A stretch of DNA of 64,000 nucleotides from NCBI RefSeq assembly GCF_024868665.1, contig NC_079892.1, positions 4,129,607 to 4,193,606 on the forward strand, written 5' to 3'. Below the pieces are notes generated by a model that did no database searches, was not told the origin of the DNA, and worked only from the letters and a program-made list of their open reading frames with translations. The translations under genes and the position numbers were made by a program. Each line of letters starts with the position of its first letter. Within the stretch, counting starts at the first letter, position 1. The DNA comes from Triplophysa rosa (Eukaryota > Chordata > Actinopteri > Cypriniformes > Nemacheilidae). Positions 1 through 64,000 of this stretch are shown here, in pieces.

Positions 1-189
1 AAGTCAAAACACCAATATATTCAACACAAAAGTAATCCATGCCCCTTGTGATGTTGAATTAATTGATCTGTGCAAGAAAATGCACGTTATTATCGGATCT
101 TTCTGGTGAATCCAATCGCATTCATGTGCCCCACGCACTTAGAAGGCCAGATCCTTTGTAGTGCGAGTTCTGGAGGGAGATGGACTGCT

Positions 190-334
190 GTGTCCAGTGT
201 TGTTCGGTTACCAACATTCTTCAAAATATCCTCTTTTGTGTTCTACAGAATAAAGTCAGTTATACAGGTTTGAAATGACATGACGGTAAGTAAATGATTA
301 AAATAGTATCATTTTATGTGAATTATTCCTTTAA
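190..334. mobile_element. Partial copy of the TTAA-flanked cyprinid MITE (right half)
   Basis: It contains GTTACCAACATTCTTCAAAA, TCTTTTGTGTTCTACAGAA and a decayed GTGAATTATTCCTTTAA end. This is the right half of the AAGGGATAGTTCACCC element seen complete at 12527-12820. Confidence 0.7.
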
Positions 335-346
335 CTGAGATCAAAG

Positions 347-814
347 CAGTGTTGGGTGTAATACGTAATTTGTTACTGTAATTTAATTACTTTTCCCTTG
401 AAAAAGTAAAGTAAGGGATTACTCTTATTTTTTCTGTAATTTAATTACAGTTACTTCTGATGTAATTAAACTAAATACTTTGTGTAATATGTGTGTGTGC
501 AGAAGAGGAATTGACATCAAAATTCGAAGTCTAACTTTAAAATCCGTGTTTATGTATAATTCTCACATTTGTAATTAATAACAATACTTTATGTAGTTTA
601 TTTTATTTATTTGTATGAATTAAAAGAGCCGTTCATGTCTATCCTTGAATCACTTAACTCATCAAGGTTGATGTAGGATATAGAAAGTAATTAGTAATAA
701 GTAATTAAATACATTTTGAAGAGAGTAATTTGTACAGTAATCTAATTACATTATCGAATATGTAATTAGTAACTAGTAATTAATTACTTTTTCAGAGTAA
801 CGTACCCAACACTG
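347..814. mobile_element. hAT-type MITE, family A, copy 1, with 8-bp target duplication
   Basis: The element begins CAGTGTTGGG and ends CCCAACACTG, and is flanked on both sides by GATCAAAG (339-346 and 815-822), an exact 8-bp duplication typical of hAT transposition. The interior is AT-rich, full of TAATTA/AGTAATT motifs, and non-coding. It closely resembles 34397-34876 and 49272-49694. Confidence 0.9.
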
Positions 815-2339
815 GATCAAAGCTCCGAACCAATGTTTTTATTCGAGAACTGAGTGAATAAAGGATATTACACAACAAAGACAAACTCGAAAGCTATTCA
901 TCCGATATGCTCATTGAAGTGGTGGGTAAACACGCTAGGTAATAATGCTCTTATGAAAGATGTGAAGTCTGAGTATTTTACTTAGGATGTCAGCCAAGTC
1001 TTAGCTCAAACAATCCGACCTCATCTACTCGTTCTGAATGTCAGCAGAACTTTTTCTCCGGGCACGTTGAGTTTCTTTCTCTAAAAGCATGATGACAAAC
1101 CTCTTACATCACGCCACGGCGAATTCAGCCTGAAAGAATCATTTCAGAGAACAGAAATAGCCTCTCGTCTCTCAGGAACTAAAGATCCGCGCCAATTGTT
1201 CGGCCCATTAACAAGGCGGACAAAATCAATTAAGTTATAGTGGAACATCTGAGAAGGATAATGCCGTTTTTTTGTGTGGTAAAAATACAACCGACGACAT
1301 CGCCGGCTCTTGTACTATTAGTCAAAGACACATCTGTTACATTAGTGGCCGAATGGCAAATCAATGCAAGAGAGCTACAAAAAAAAACCCAGCATGAAGG
1401 AAATTAATTTTCAATCTTCTCTTAGAAGTGCACACTGAAGAGAGAAATCATCACGACACCTCTCCCACGAGTAGCTGGACCATCCGTCTTTCTGTCTTAT
1501 TGCTCAATTAGTATGTACGTATGTATGTATTGCTGTGGCGGCAGCAATCTCACTTATAATGCCAAGTAGGCAGAAGCTCCAGGCATTGAATACGATATCC
1601 CATTTCTCCCAGCTGAACTAATTATGGAAAGCATTTTTAAACGTGCCATTTCCATAAACTGGATCTCTCCCCCTCTTCTGGAATGAAAAAAAGAATGTGC
1701 ACTTTTTTTCTCCACTGTCATAAGGATCGGCCTTGTATCAAGTACTCATGAAATATTTATGATCATCCACTGCACACTTTACTTAGCGAAGCGCATAATG
1801 TGTGGGTTATTCATTTAGGGTGATCGTACAGCAAATGTACTTCAATTATGGGATGGAACCCAAGCAAGAAGATACTGAGATAGGAACGTTTTAACAGCAT
1901 CACCTGTCTCGCATCGACAGGGATATTGAAGTACTTTTAAATGTTTTTGAATAAACACAGACGCAACAGATGTTTGCAATTGACTCAATTACTGCAGTAT
2001 TGACAGCAGTTTAATAAAAACGGCAAATGTCTTGATGCGATGCTGAAAGCTGTGGTAACAAAATCATTTTGACGTTTATCGTGTTGTTGGCATTTCTATT
2101 CAAAGTTTGTTTCGCACGCTTGATATCTTCATCTTCACCTACTTTAACTACTGTCAATGTCACTTACCACTCTACACTCCTGCATCTTCAGCTGCTTCAT
2201 TGACATCATACAGGTACAGTACAGTATAAGGTAATTGTTTTAGACTTTGATTTAATTTAGTTTATTGTTTATCATTCACCATGTACTGTCGGAGTTAAAT
2301 GGATTGTTGCGTCACAGTAGTATGGAGTACATGAAGTTG

Positions 2340-2992
2340 GGGATAGTTTATATCCCAAAATGAAAATTCTGTCATTATTTACTCACCCTCATGTCATTTC
2401 AAAGCTGTACGACTTTGTTCTTTTGACGAACACCAAAGAAGCTATTTTGAAGAATGTTGGTAACATGTCACCTATTGTGTTATCGCAATGGCAAAACGAC
2501 TGTATGAAACGATACGTCTTCCGGGCCTGAAATAGAGAATGTTAGAAAAAATAAAAGATGTTACCTTTGTCAAGGTCCATCTGGTGCAATTATTTTATTT
2601 TATAAAAGGGATTTTTAGGTCATTTGACCCATCTCATACTATACAGTAACTCATACCTCTAAGCAACGGTTATGATTAGAGGATAAAGAAAGAGGATGCT
2701 TATGGCACTTTTCCAAGTCATCACTGTCATTTTAAATATTGCAATAAATATCATACCACGGACTTTCTACCGAGGTATTATCGTACAGTGAGATTTTGAT
2801 ATTGTTACATTCCTAGTAACCAAACAAAACTGGGTCCCATTGACTTCCACTGTATGGACACAAAACCACAGAGACATTTCTCAAAATATCTTCTTTTGTG
2901 TTCTACAGAAGAAAGAGTCACATACAGGTTATGAACCACATGAGGATGAATAAATGACAACGTTTTGATTTATGGGGCGAAGTATTCCTTTA
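2340..2992. mobile_element. TTAA-family MITE split by about 330 bp of unrelated sequence
   Basis: The left half (about 2340-2476) has GAAAATTCTGTCATTATTTA and a GAAGAATGTTGG block. The right half (about 2815-2992) has CTCAAAATATCTTCTTTTG and ends GAAGTATTCCTTTAG. The sequence between shows no terminal repeats I can delimit. Confidence 0.7.
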
Positions 2993-3344
2993 GGGTGAAT
3001 CATGAGTTGAACTACAGCTTAACAAACAGGGGCCGATTTCACATCTCAGGGCTGGCGATGACCTTTTTGGAAACAAATGACATATTTCTTCCTGAGAGCT
3101 ATTTTGTGCTAGCAAAAGAAGTAGAGTCAAATGAGTCCTAAAAATCAATAGAACGTCCTGAGGACCAAAGACTGTTTTTTACTTCCAACACTAATATTGA
3201 AAACTCATTATGAAAACATCAGCGGGGAAATGTGTGAGGGAACAAATTCATTAAAACCAGAACAGACAAACCAAAATGAACTAACTGTGAATCTTAAAAG
3301 TCTCAATTATAAATCTGCGTCATGACTGCGGTCTGAAATAGCTA

Positions 3345-3622
3345 GTGATAGTTCACCCAATAAATGAAAATTCTGTTATTTTTTACTCATCCTTCCGCAG
3401 AACACAAAAGAAGATATTTTGAAGAATGTTGGCTGCCGGCACCCATTCACTTGCGTTGGTTTTGTGTTCATACAATAGAGGTGAATGTGTGCCGCTTAAC
3501 AACATTCTTCAGAATATCTTCTTTTGTGTTCTGCAGAAGAAAGAAAGTCATAAAAGTTTGAAATGACATGAGGGCGAGTAAATGATGACAGAATTTTTAT
3601 TTATTGGGTGAACTATCATTTT
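3345..3622. mobile_element. TTAA-family MITE copy
   Basis: It runs from GTGATAGTTCACCCAATAAA to GGGTGAACTATCATTTT. The two halves are imperfect inverted repeats (AACACAAAAGAAGATATTTT against AATATCTTCTTTTGTGTT), so the element folds on itself. Confidence 0.8.
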
Positions 3623-4151
3623 GAATAACCAATGCATTAAATCAAAATCAAAGGAATTCTAATCGAGGACTCATCATTAAATAAGATAGAACACACTATT
3701 ACCAGATATCACATTACTGCTTACTGGATTAAACATCTATTTTCCAGCATTGTGTGCAGTATACTGTGGGCGGTCTGTAAACTAAGACACTGCTCTATCT
3801 AGCTTGATAGACAGATAAGGTGATCTCTCAGCTCAATATTTTGACCGATCCCTGCCACTTCAAATCCGTGCCGGGGGCTCTCGGCAGACTGAAGTCTGCG
3901 TTATGTTATCTCCTTCCGTGCCGCTATGATTCTCTTTTTTGCCGTCATTGCAGTCGTTTAAATTTATGCACGGTTAAATCATCCCTGATTGAATCGCTGG
4001 TTATGTCCCGAAGCTGAACGCTGCCTAGCACAGAGAGCTGTACGTTGACTTTATCGCCAGGGTTTATAGGATGAATGGCGAGTGATGCAATGGCAGTGTG
4101 CTATAGGACTTTTGTGCAAAAAAGTTTTGTGCATAAAACAGTCTGAAACAT

Positions 4152-4378
4152 TTTAATAAAAGTTGACTGGAACAATTTTCAGCCCTTATTCATGTTACGA
4201 AGTAAAAGGTTGGGTTTGCACAAACCCGGCACACGCACAAGCACATCTACGCACACACACAAACATATACGCACATCTGATCTCATTGACGTTGTTTAGT
4301 GGTTTAAAACTGAGACCACTGATACAAGCACGAGTCAAAATAAAAGGAATCATTGAGCGTAGCTGTCCTGCGTTTAAT
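4152..4378 (-). terminator. Candidate furin poly(A) signals (ATTAAA)
   Basis: On the minus strand ATTAAA occurs at 4378-4373, 165 bases after the stop, and at 4157-4152. No AATAAA is seen on this strand between 4000 and 4540. The stretch 4226-4275 is CA-rich on plus, hence GU-rich in the transcript, as expected downstream of a cleavage site, though rather far from the first signal. A tentative assignment only. Confidence 0.3.
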
Positions 4379-4542
4379 CAGATATTAAAGTCAAATTAGC
4401 GTTGATGAACTTGAATAGCTCATGTATGGTGATGGTCTCTCACGCACGCACGCACAGCACACTCCCACTGGCTCTGCAATTAGTTCTGCATCCCAGTATA
4501 AGGAAGACAGATGTATAAAAAGCTCCACACCAACAGGAGGTG

Positions 4543-59500
<54,958 letters not shown>

Positions 59501-59598
59501 GAACAGGAGTGCTTAGGCTCAGAGCCCTCTGGTTTTCTGGATTGCCTGGCTTTCTAACGCATCTGTGGTCTACGTCGTGAATTCAGAACTTTGATGAC
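59501..59598 (-). other. furin: 5' UTR part of the furin ATG exon, with a two-codon upstream ORF
   Basis: Reading the minus strand, a CT-rich tract ending in CTCTAG precedes position 59598, which makes a good acceptor and gives 98 bases of 5' UTR before the ATG. Within it an ATG at 59562 is followed by CGT and TAG (59562-59554): a minimal upstream ORF, Met-Arg-stop. Whether it affects translation is not shown. The splice acceptor is predicted by eye. Confidence 0.55.
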
Positions 59599-59960
59599 CT
59601 AGAGGTGATAAGACAGAGTGTCAGCAAAGAAATACTAGCACACTCAAAAGGCCTATCTTCTTCTATAAAGCTCAGGTTAGCGGAACATAACCGTTCTGTC
59701 AGAAAACATTCGCAGAGGGACCACGGCAAGCCATACATTTTCATGAAGGTGACTTCAGTGCTATTGATAGCTTTACACTAGGGGAAAACTGGGATCCAAA
59801 CAACACTTAGTGGGACAGGAGACGAGGACACTGCAATGATGACCCTGTAGCTTTCGAGTATTGCGTCATTTCTCAGAGAAGCAGTACAACACAAAGTGAG
59901 GGAGGCCCGTGAGAGTTGAGCAGCTCCTTAGAGACAGCTCAGTTTTTGCTGATTGTGTCA

Positions 59961-60043
59961 TTTCAAAGTTTGGCTCAGCGCCTCGATGTATAACGTCAGG
60001 GTGTCTGACGTTATACATCGAGGCGCTGAGCCAAACTTTGAAA
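59961..60043. repeat. Perfect 39-bp inverted repeat with 5-base loop
   Basis: The left arm 59961-59999 is the exact reverse complement of 60005-60043; the loop is GGTGT. The arms contain CGCCTCGATGTATAACGTCA, GC-richer than the surroundings. It lies about 360 bases upstream of the furin ATG exon, within the 5' intron. Confidence 0.95.
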
Positions 60044-60498
60044 CCATAAACAATGTTAGTCAAATGCATATTTCTGCTTTGAAAAACATACAGCAAGCCA
60101 GCAAATCAGCTTCAAATTCATGATATCCTGCTGAAGTTCATGCTTGTGAAACATGAAATTATGAAATCGCAAAGCGCAAAGGTGTTATAATTACAGAGCC
60201 AAACTGCATAATGCCCCTTAAAGTAAGGTTTCAAAAGACAGGATGCCATTAGCAAAACTAGTCCGTAGCGTGTGACGACTACAATGCCGATTTTAGCACT
60301 TAAATAGCACCGCGTGGTAGGAAGAAGCGAGGATCTTGGTAAAAGGCCTGGTGAAGAAACAAACAAATTGTCACGTCTAAATTCTGCATTACAAAGCTCA
60401 TTAAGGGCTGGCACAGTGCAGTGAGCTGGAGAGAGAAGCGAAGACAACCATGTGTGTCTTACTGATGGAACCCGTGAGAGTCACACCTCCACAAGCAA

Positions 60499-60537
60499 CA
60501 GAGAGAGAGAGAGAGAGAGAGGAGGAGGAGGACAGAG
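60499..60537. repeat. (GA)n / (GAG)n microsatellite in the 5' intron
   Basis: AGAGAGAG runs into GGAGGAGGAGGAC; purine-rich on the plus strand. Confidence 0.9.
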
Positions 60538-62772
60538 AGTAATATATGTACACTTTACCACAACTGTTAAACACACTGTAACTGTCATTTTTAAACTGAA
60601 ATTCTGAACAACTGTTTCAACAAATTAATGTTTATTTTAATTAGATAGATCAGTTTTGAAGACAGATCTAAATTACATCTAAACACAGGAAGTGATAGAA
60701 GTTCTTATAACTACAAGCCATTTTAGCGTTGTAAGATAAATGCTTTTCAAGTTAACTCATTCCATCTTCGACTGTCTTGACAAGACTAATTTAATAATGC
60801 ATTCTCTTCTGAAAGCATCTTCTAATGGATAAATGTCAGAGGTAACGAAGGGTTTACCTTTAAAATGTTACACTCGTAAGATGCGCCTGTAGACTGTCAA
60901 TGTCTATTCAGACAAACAAGTGACAGCTTCTCTTCGTGTATTTCTCTCCCTATTAGCTCTGATAAAGTCTTGGGATCGGTCTGGCTTTTATAAGAAGGAA
61001 ACATAGCAGAAGAACAGTCTATACGGCAGATGGAACCTGGCCAAAGGGGGTTCTGATAATAGTTGCATTACAAAACACAACACAACATTAAATTATCAAA
61101 ATACTTAATGAAAAAACCTTGATAGAACTGAAAAACACATCAGAGAGCATTACTAATACTTTGCAAATGGGCTTCGGGGACAGGTCAAATGGAAGTCATT
61201 CAAATGGAGCGTTTTCAAGAGAGGATTCAGAGCCGACCTTTTTTGAGGATTCGGCGAAGGTCAAACTATCATTCCTCATTCTGTCCTTCAAACTATCTGT
61301 TTTTCAAATGTAATGACTCACGAGCCATCATTAAAGTCAAAATGGAAAAGATTATCTAGCTCTCACCGAGGATCTAACAGATTGTTTGCTCGCAAAAGGC
61401 GCCATCCTGGGTGACGCTATGCTGGCACAGGGAGCCAAATTTTTATGGCGTGTTCTCTAAGGAAGAGAGAACAGTAATTACTATGCCTTAATAACTCCTC
61501 ATCAAACACAACTACAACTACTAAAGCTTTAATGACCCATGATGGCTTGGTAAGGGCAGGAACTGAAAAGCTTAATCACTCATTAGAAAAGGGAAAGACA
61601 GCATGCATATATGCTTTCCTTATCTCTTCAACTGTTATCCTATTTCTTGACAGGACAAGAGATAGAATATGACCACACTGCCAGTTCGCAGGAGCCTTAA
61701 GGCAAAAAGCAATTTCATAGTCACGCTGCCAACAAAACCAATGTTTCAAGACAGTTAAAAGGACACTTATCATGTAAAAAGGGCAAACACGGGAGGACAT
61801 GAGCCAAACATTAATCACATGGCAATAAACATATGAGGGCTACAGTTTTCACATTCTGAAGGTAGAAAAATGCATTTCTGAGGACGATCACGTACAGTCA
61901 TGAATCTTGAACTACATGAGACACAGGAGATCAGACAAGTCTCTTAAATCCACTGGGCTGGAAAAGAAGAGCATATCATGGCTCTTGCTCTTTGTTGTTC
62001 TTTCATTTACTGTACTGGATTAATATAATGTACGCATTAAATATTTCATTAGGTTTCATTGGCTTTACACGGTAACGTTAGAGACTCTCACGTGCACCGT
62101 AAACCAGTCAAAGTAATTGAAATCGGTCAATCCCTGTGAAACCACAAGGCGCATTACAAGAATAGTTTTCATGTAATAAAAATGACGTAATAATAAAAAA
62201 ACTGAGAAGAAAAAATACTGCTATTGTTTTCTTTTACTCATGTTTACATAAAAATATACACGACACTTAAATTCTCCAATTCCGGATTTACATGTTTAAA
62301 GAGGTAACGTTATTGTTAATATCTAATGCATATATTTCTGCTTAATCTATCTATTGAAATTACTCATTTAACATTTGTCAATAACCAAATAATTTTGTTG
62401 ACAATTTTACGTAACGTTAGCCATGCTATCTCAGTCATTAAAAACAACATTGTACAAAAAAATAATACAACACAAAACATGTTTTAAGATTATATGAGGG
62501 AAAAATATAACTGTGTTAACTAAATTATTTCCTAGGATATACAAAAATACACAATTAAAAACATTAAATGCAATACGAGTATTGTAAATATAAAATTCCT
62601 CCAAACAGTTTTCAATTTCATTCATTCGTTGCATTAAAATATCAGCGCTTTGTATGACAGCTCCAAATTCAGACAAAAGAAAATTTCCTTGCCTCATATT
62701 AAGCATTTGCCCTTTTTTATTTGGCTTTCGCGCTACAACAACCATTAAACAAACACAGCAGCTGTCATTTAC

Positions 62773-63100
62773 CTCAGACATGAGACCGTTGACCCCTCCT
62801 CGAGTAACGGCATACCACACCGAACTGTCATTCCGCTTCACACAGACAGAATTCCGGTAAGCGGGTTTACATTTCAGCTTTCGGCTCCGGTTTGAACTCC
62901 CCTCATCGCGGAAAAGTAAAGTGCAGCCGTTGTGAAGGCAAAGAAACCGTTAACGGAGCGCTCGCGCCGCTGCCTGTGTTACGCGAGACCCCCTGAACTC
63001 ACTCAGCATCACGCGCAGAGAGAGCGCGCAGATCGATGAAACTTTCAGCAGCACGCGTCTTCCTGTAGTCCTCCGTTTTAATTATTTATTATTCTTTTGT
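62773..63100 (-). promoter_or_regulatory. CpG-rich region: likely furin promoter and non-coding first exon
   Basis: About 62860-63060 is the most CpG-dense stretch of the upstream region (many CGCG and GCGC steps). On the minus strand it contains two good splice donors: GTGAGT at 63002-62997 and GAG before GTAAAT at 62772-62767. Either could end an untranslated first exon spliced to 59598. An AT-rich TATA-like stretch lies at about 63086-63100. Mammalian FURIN uses alternative non-coding first exons, so both could be real. No transcript evidence is available here. Confidence 0.45.
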
Positions 63101-64000
63101 CTGTATGCCTGAAAGATGCACGTAGTAAATCAAAGCTGCGATTAATGTAAGCCATTAAATAGCCGCATGTGATGTAACGTTTCATCTGTAGCGTTTGTTT
63201 GTTTATTGTTCGTCGGAATAACGGGCTCCGTAATACACCCGTGCACAAATCCGGGGCAATTACAAATGGCCTACAATTCCCAGGAAGTACGTCATGTTAT
63301 GAACCTGTTTGCGGTCTGTGATTCACGGGCTCCATCTGCAGGATTTAAGCCATCAACGTTAAATTCACCTCTTCTCGTATTGACTTAGTAAAACATAAAG
63401 GTGTACAGTCGTTTAGCATTTCTGTGCAGATCACGTTTACAAGATATAGGTGCAAATCTAAACTAGTTTCCGTCTCCATACTAGAAATATGTTAAATATG
63501 AGATTTATCTAATTATTGTTGTAAAAGAATGTACATTAGAAAACATCAAAGGTCTGAGATCAGCATCATATTCAGGACCAAGGACAGCAGCATCATTAAA
63601 GCAGTTATTCAGATAACAGGGTCAGATCTTGTTCTGTGGATAGAAATAGGGCCATTAAAATCTCTACCGTTTTTGATTTGTAGACAGACGTAAAATAAAA
63701 TCAATCGTTTTGTCAATGTTTGCACTACGAATCCAGGTAGAATTGCTAAGGCAGAATTTCCTTGACGGTTTCCTCTTCGCTGACCCAGCTCTACACCTTA
63801 TTTTGTCTCTGCGGCACCATAGAAAAAGCCTTTGAAGAGCAAATAAACATAAATGCCGTAGTTACATTGCACTTTCAATTAAATTTAGAAAAGGAAGCAA
63901 ACATTTAATATAAAATACAAGATAAATCAAGATTATTGTAAGTATGGAGAATAAAATAAGACTATTTGTAAAGCATAATAAAGAATATTCTGGTTTGCTG
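63101..64000. other. Upstream flank, nothing recognised
   Basis: Moderately AT-rich sequence with a few short ORFs (for example 63206-63388). I see no gene, repeat family or RNA. Confidence 0.6.

Larger units (their letters stand above)
1..4542. other. furin 3' flank: no gene recognised
   Basis: Beyond the stop codon only the candidate poly(A) signals and transposon copies (190-334, 347-814, 2340-2992, 3345-3622) are recognisable. ORFs here are short, and those at 70-273 and 3364-3561 lie inside repeats. About 830-2330 holds no coding signal I can see. Confidence 0.6.
59599..62772 (-). other. Probable 5' intron of furin
   Basis: Between the ATG exon and the CpG-rich region. It contains the perfect hairpin at 59961-60043 and a GA microsatellite. 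The minus-strand ORF at 62841-62431 is unassigned. The intron's upstream limit depends on which first-exon donor is used. Confidence 0.5.

Overview
The window comes from a teleost fish genome, most probably a cyprinid. The grounds are one vertebrate-style gene split into many exons across about 55 kb, dense short DNA transposons (including many copies of a TTAA-flanked element starting AAGGGATAGTTCACCC, which is very common in cyprinids), long (CA)n microsatellites, and a fish L2-type LINE tail. Nothing prokaryotic, viral or CRISPR-like is present.

The one gene I can support is furin, on the minus strand. Fifteen coding exons between 59500 (ATG) and 4543 (stop) join with consistent GT/AG sites and no frameshift into an 827-residue proprotein convertase. 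It has a signal peptide, a prodomain with RHKR and HRGVVKR cleavage sites, the Asp154/His195/Asn296/Ser369 catalytic set, a P domain, a cysteine-rich segment, one transmembrane helix, and a cytoplasmic tail with YRGI and an SDSEE acidic cluster. Teleosts often keep two furin paralogues (furina, furinb); I cannot tell which this is. A CpG-rich stretch at about 62.8-63.1 kb is the likely promoter and non-coding first exon.

Layout from low to high coordinate: 1-4542 is downstream flank with transposon copies and possible poly(A) signals; 4543-7864 is a compact cluster of six coding exons (P domain, Cys-rich, tail); 10404-17754 holds the four catalytic-domain exons carrying His, Asn and Ser; 17755-28222 is a 10.5-kb intron; 28223-33212 carries four exons (prodomain and the catalytic Asp); 33213-59320 is a 26-kb intron rich in transposons; 59321-59598 is the ATG exon; 59599 to about 62.8-63.0 kb is the 5' intron; the rest is upstream flank.

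Transposons fill the introns. Three copies of one hAT MITE (two with exact 8-bp target duplications), three TAGGGCTG-ended hAT elements with duplications, a 1-kb element with 5-bp duplications, and a three-level nest (TTAA element, Harbinger-like element, possible solo LTR) can be delimited by eye. Two hairpins with arms of about 39-41 bp and short loops are the most unusual non-genic structures. I did not find a new multi-gene system.
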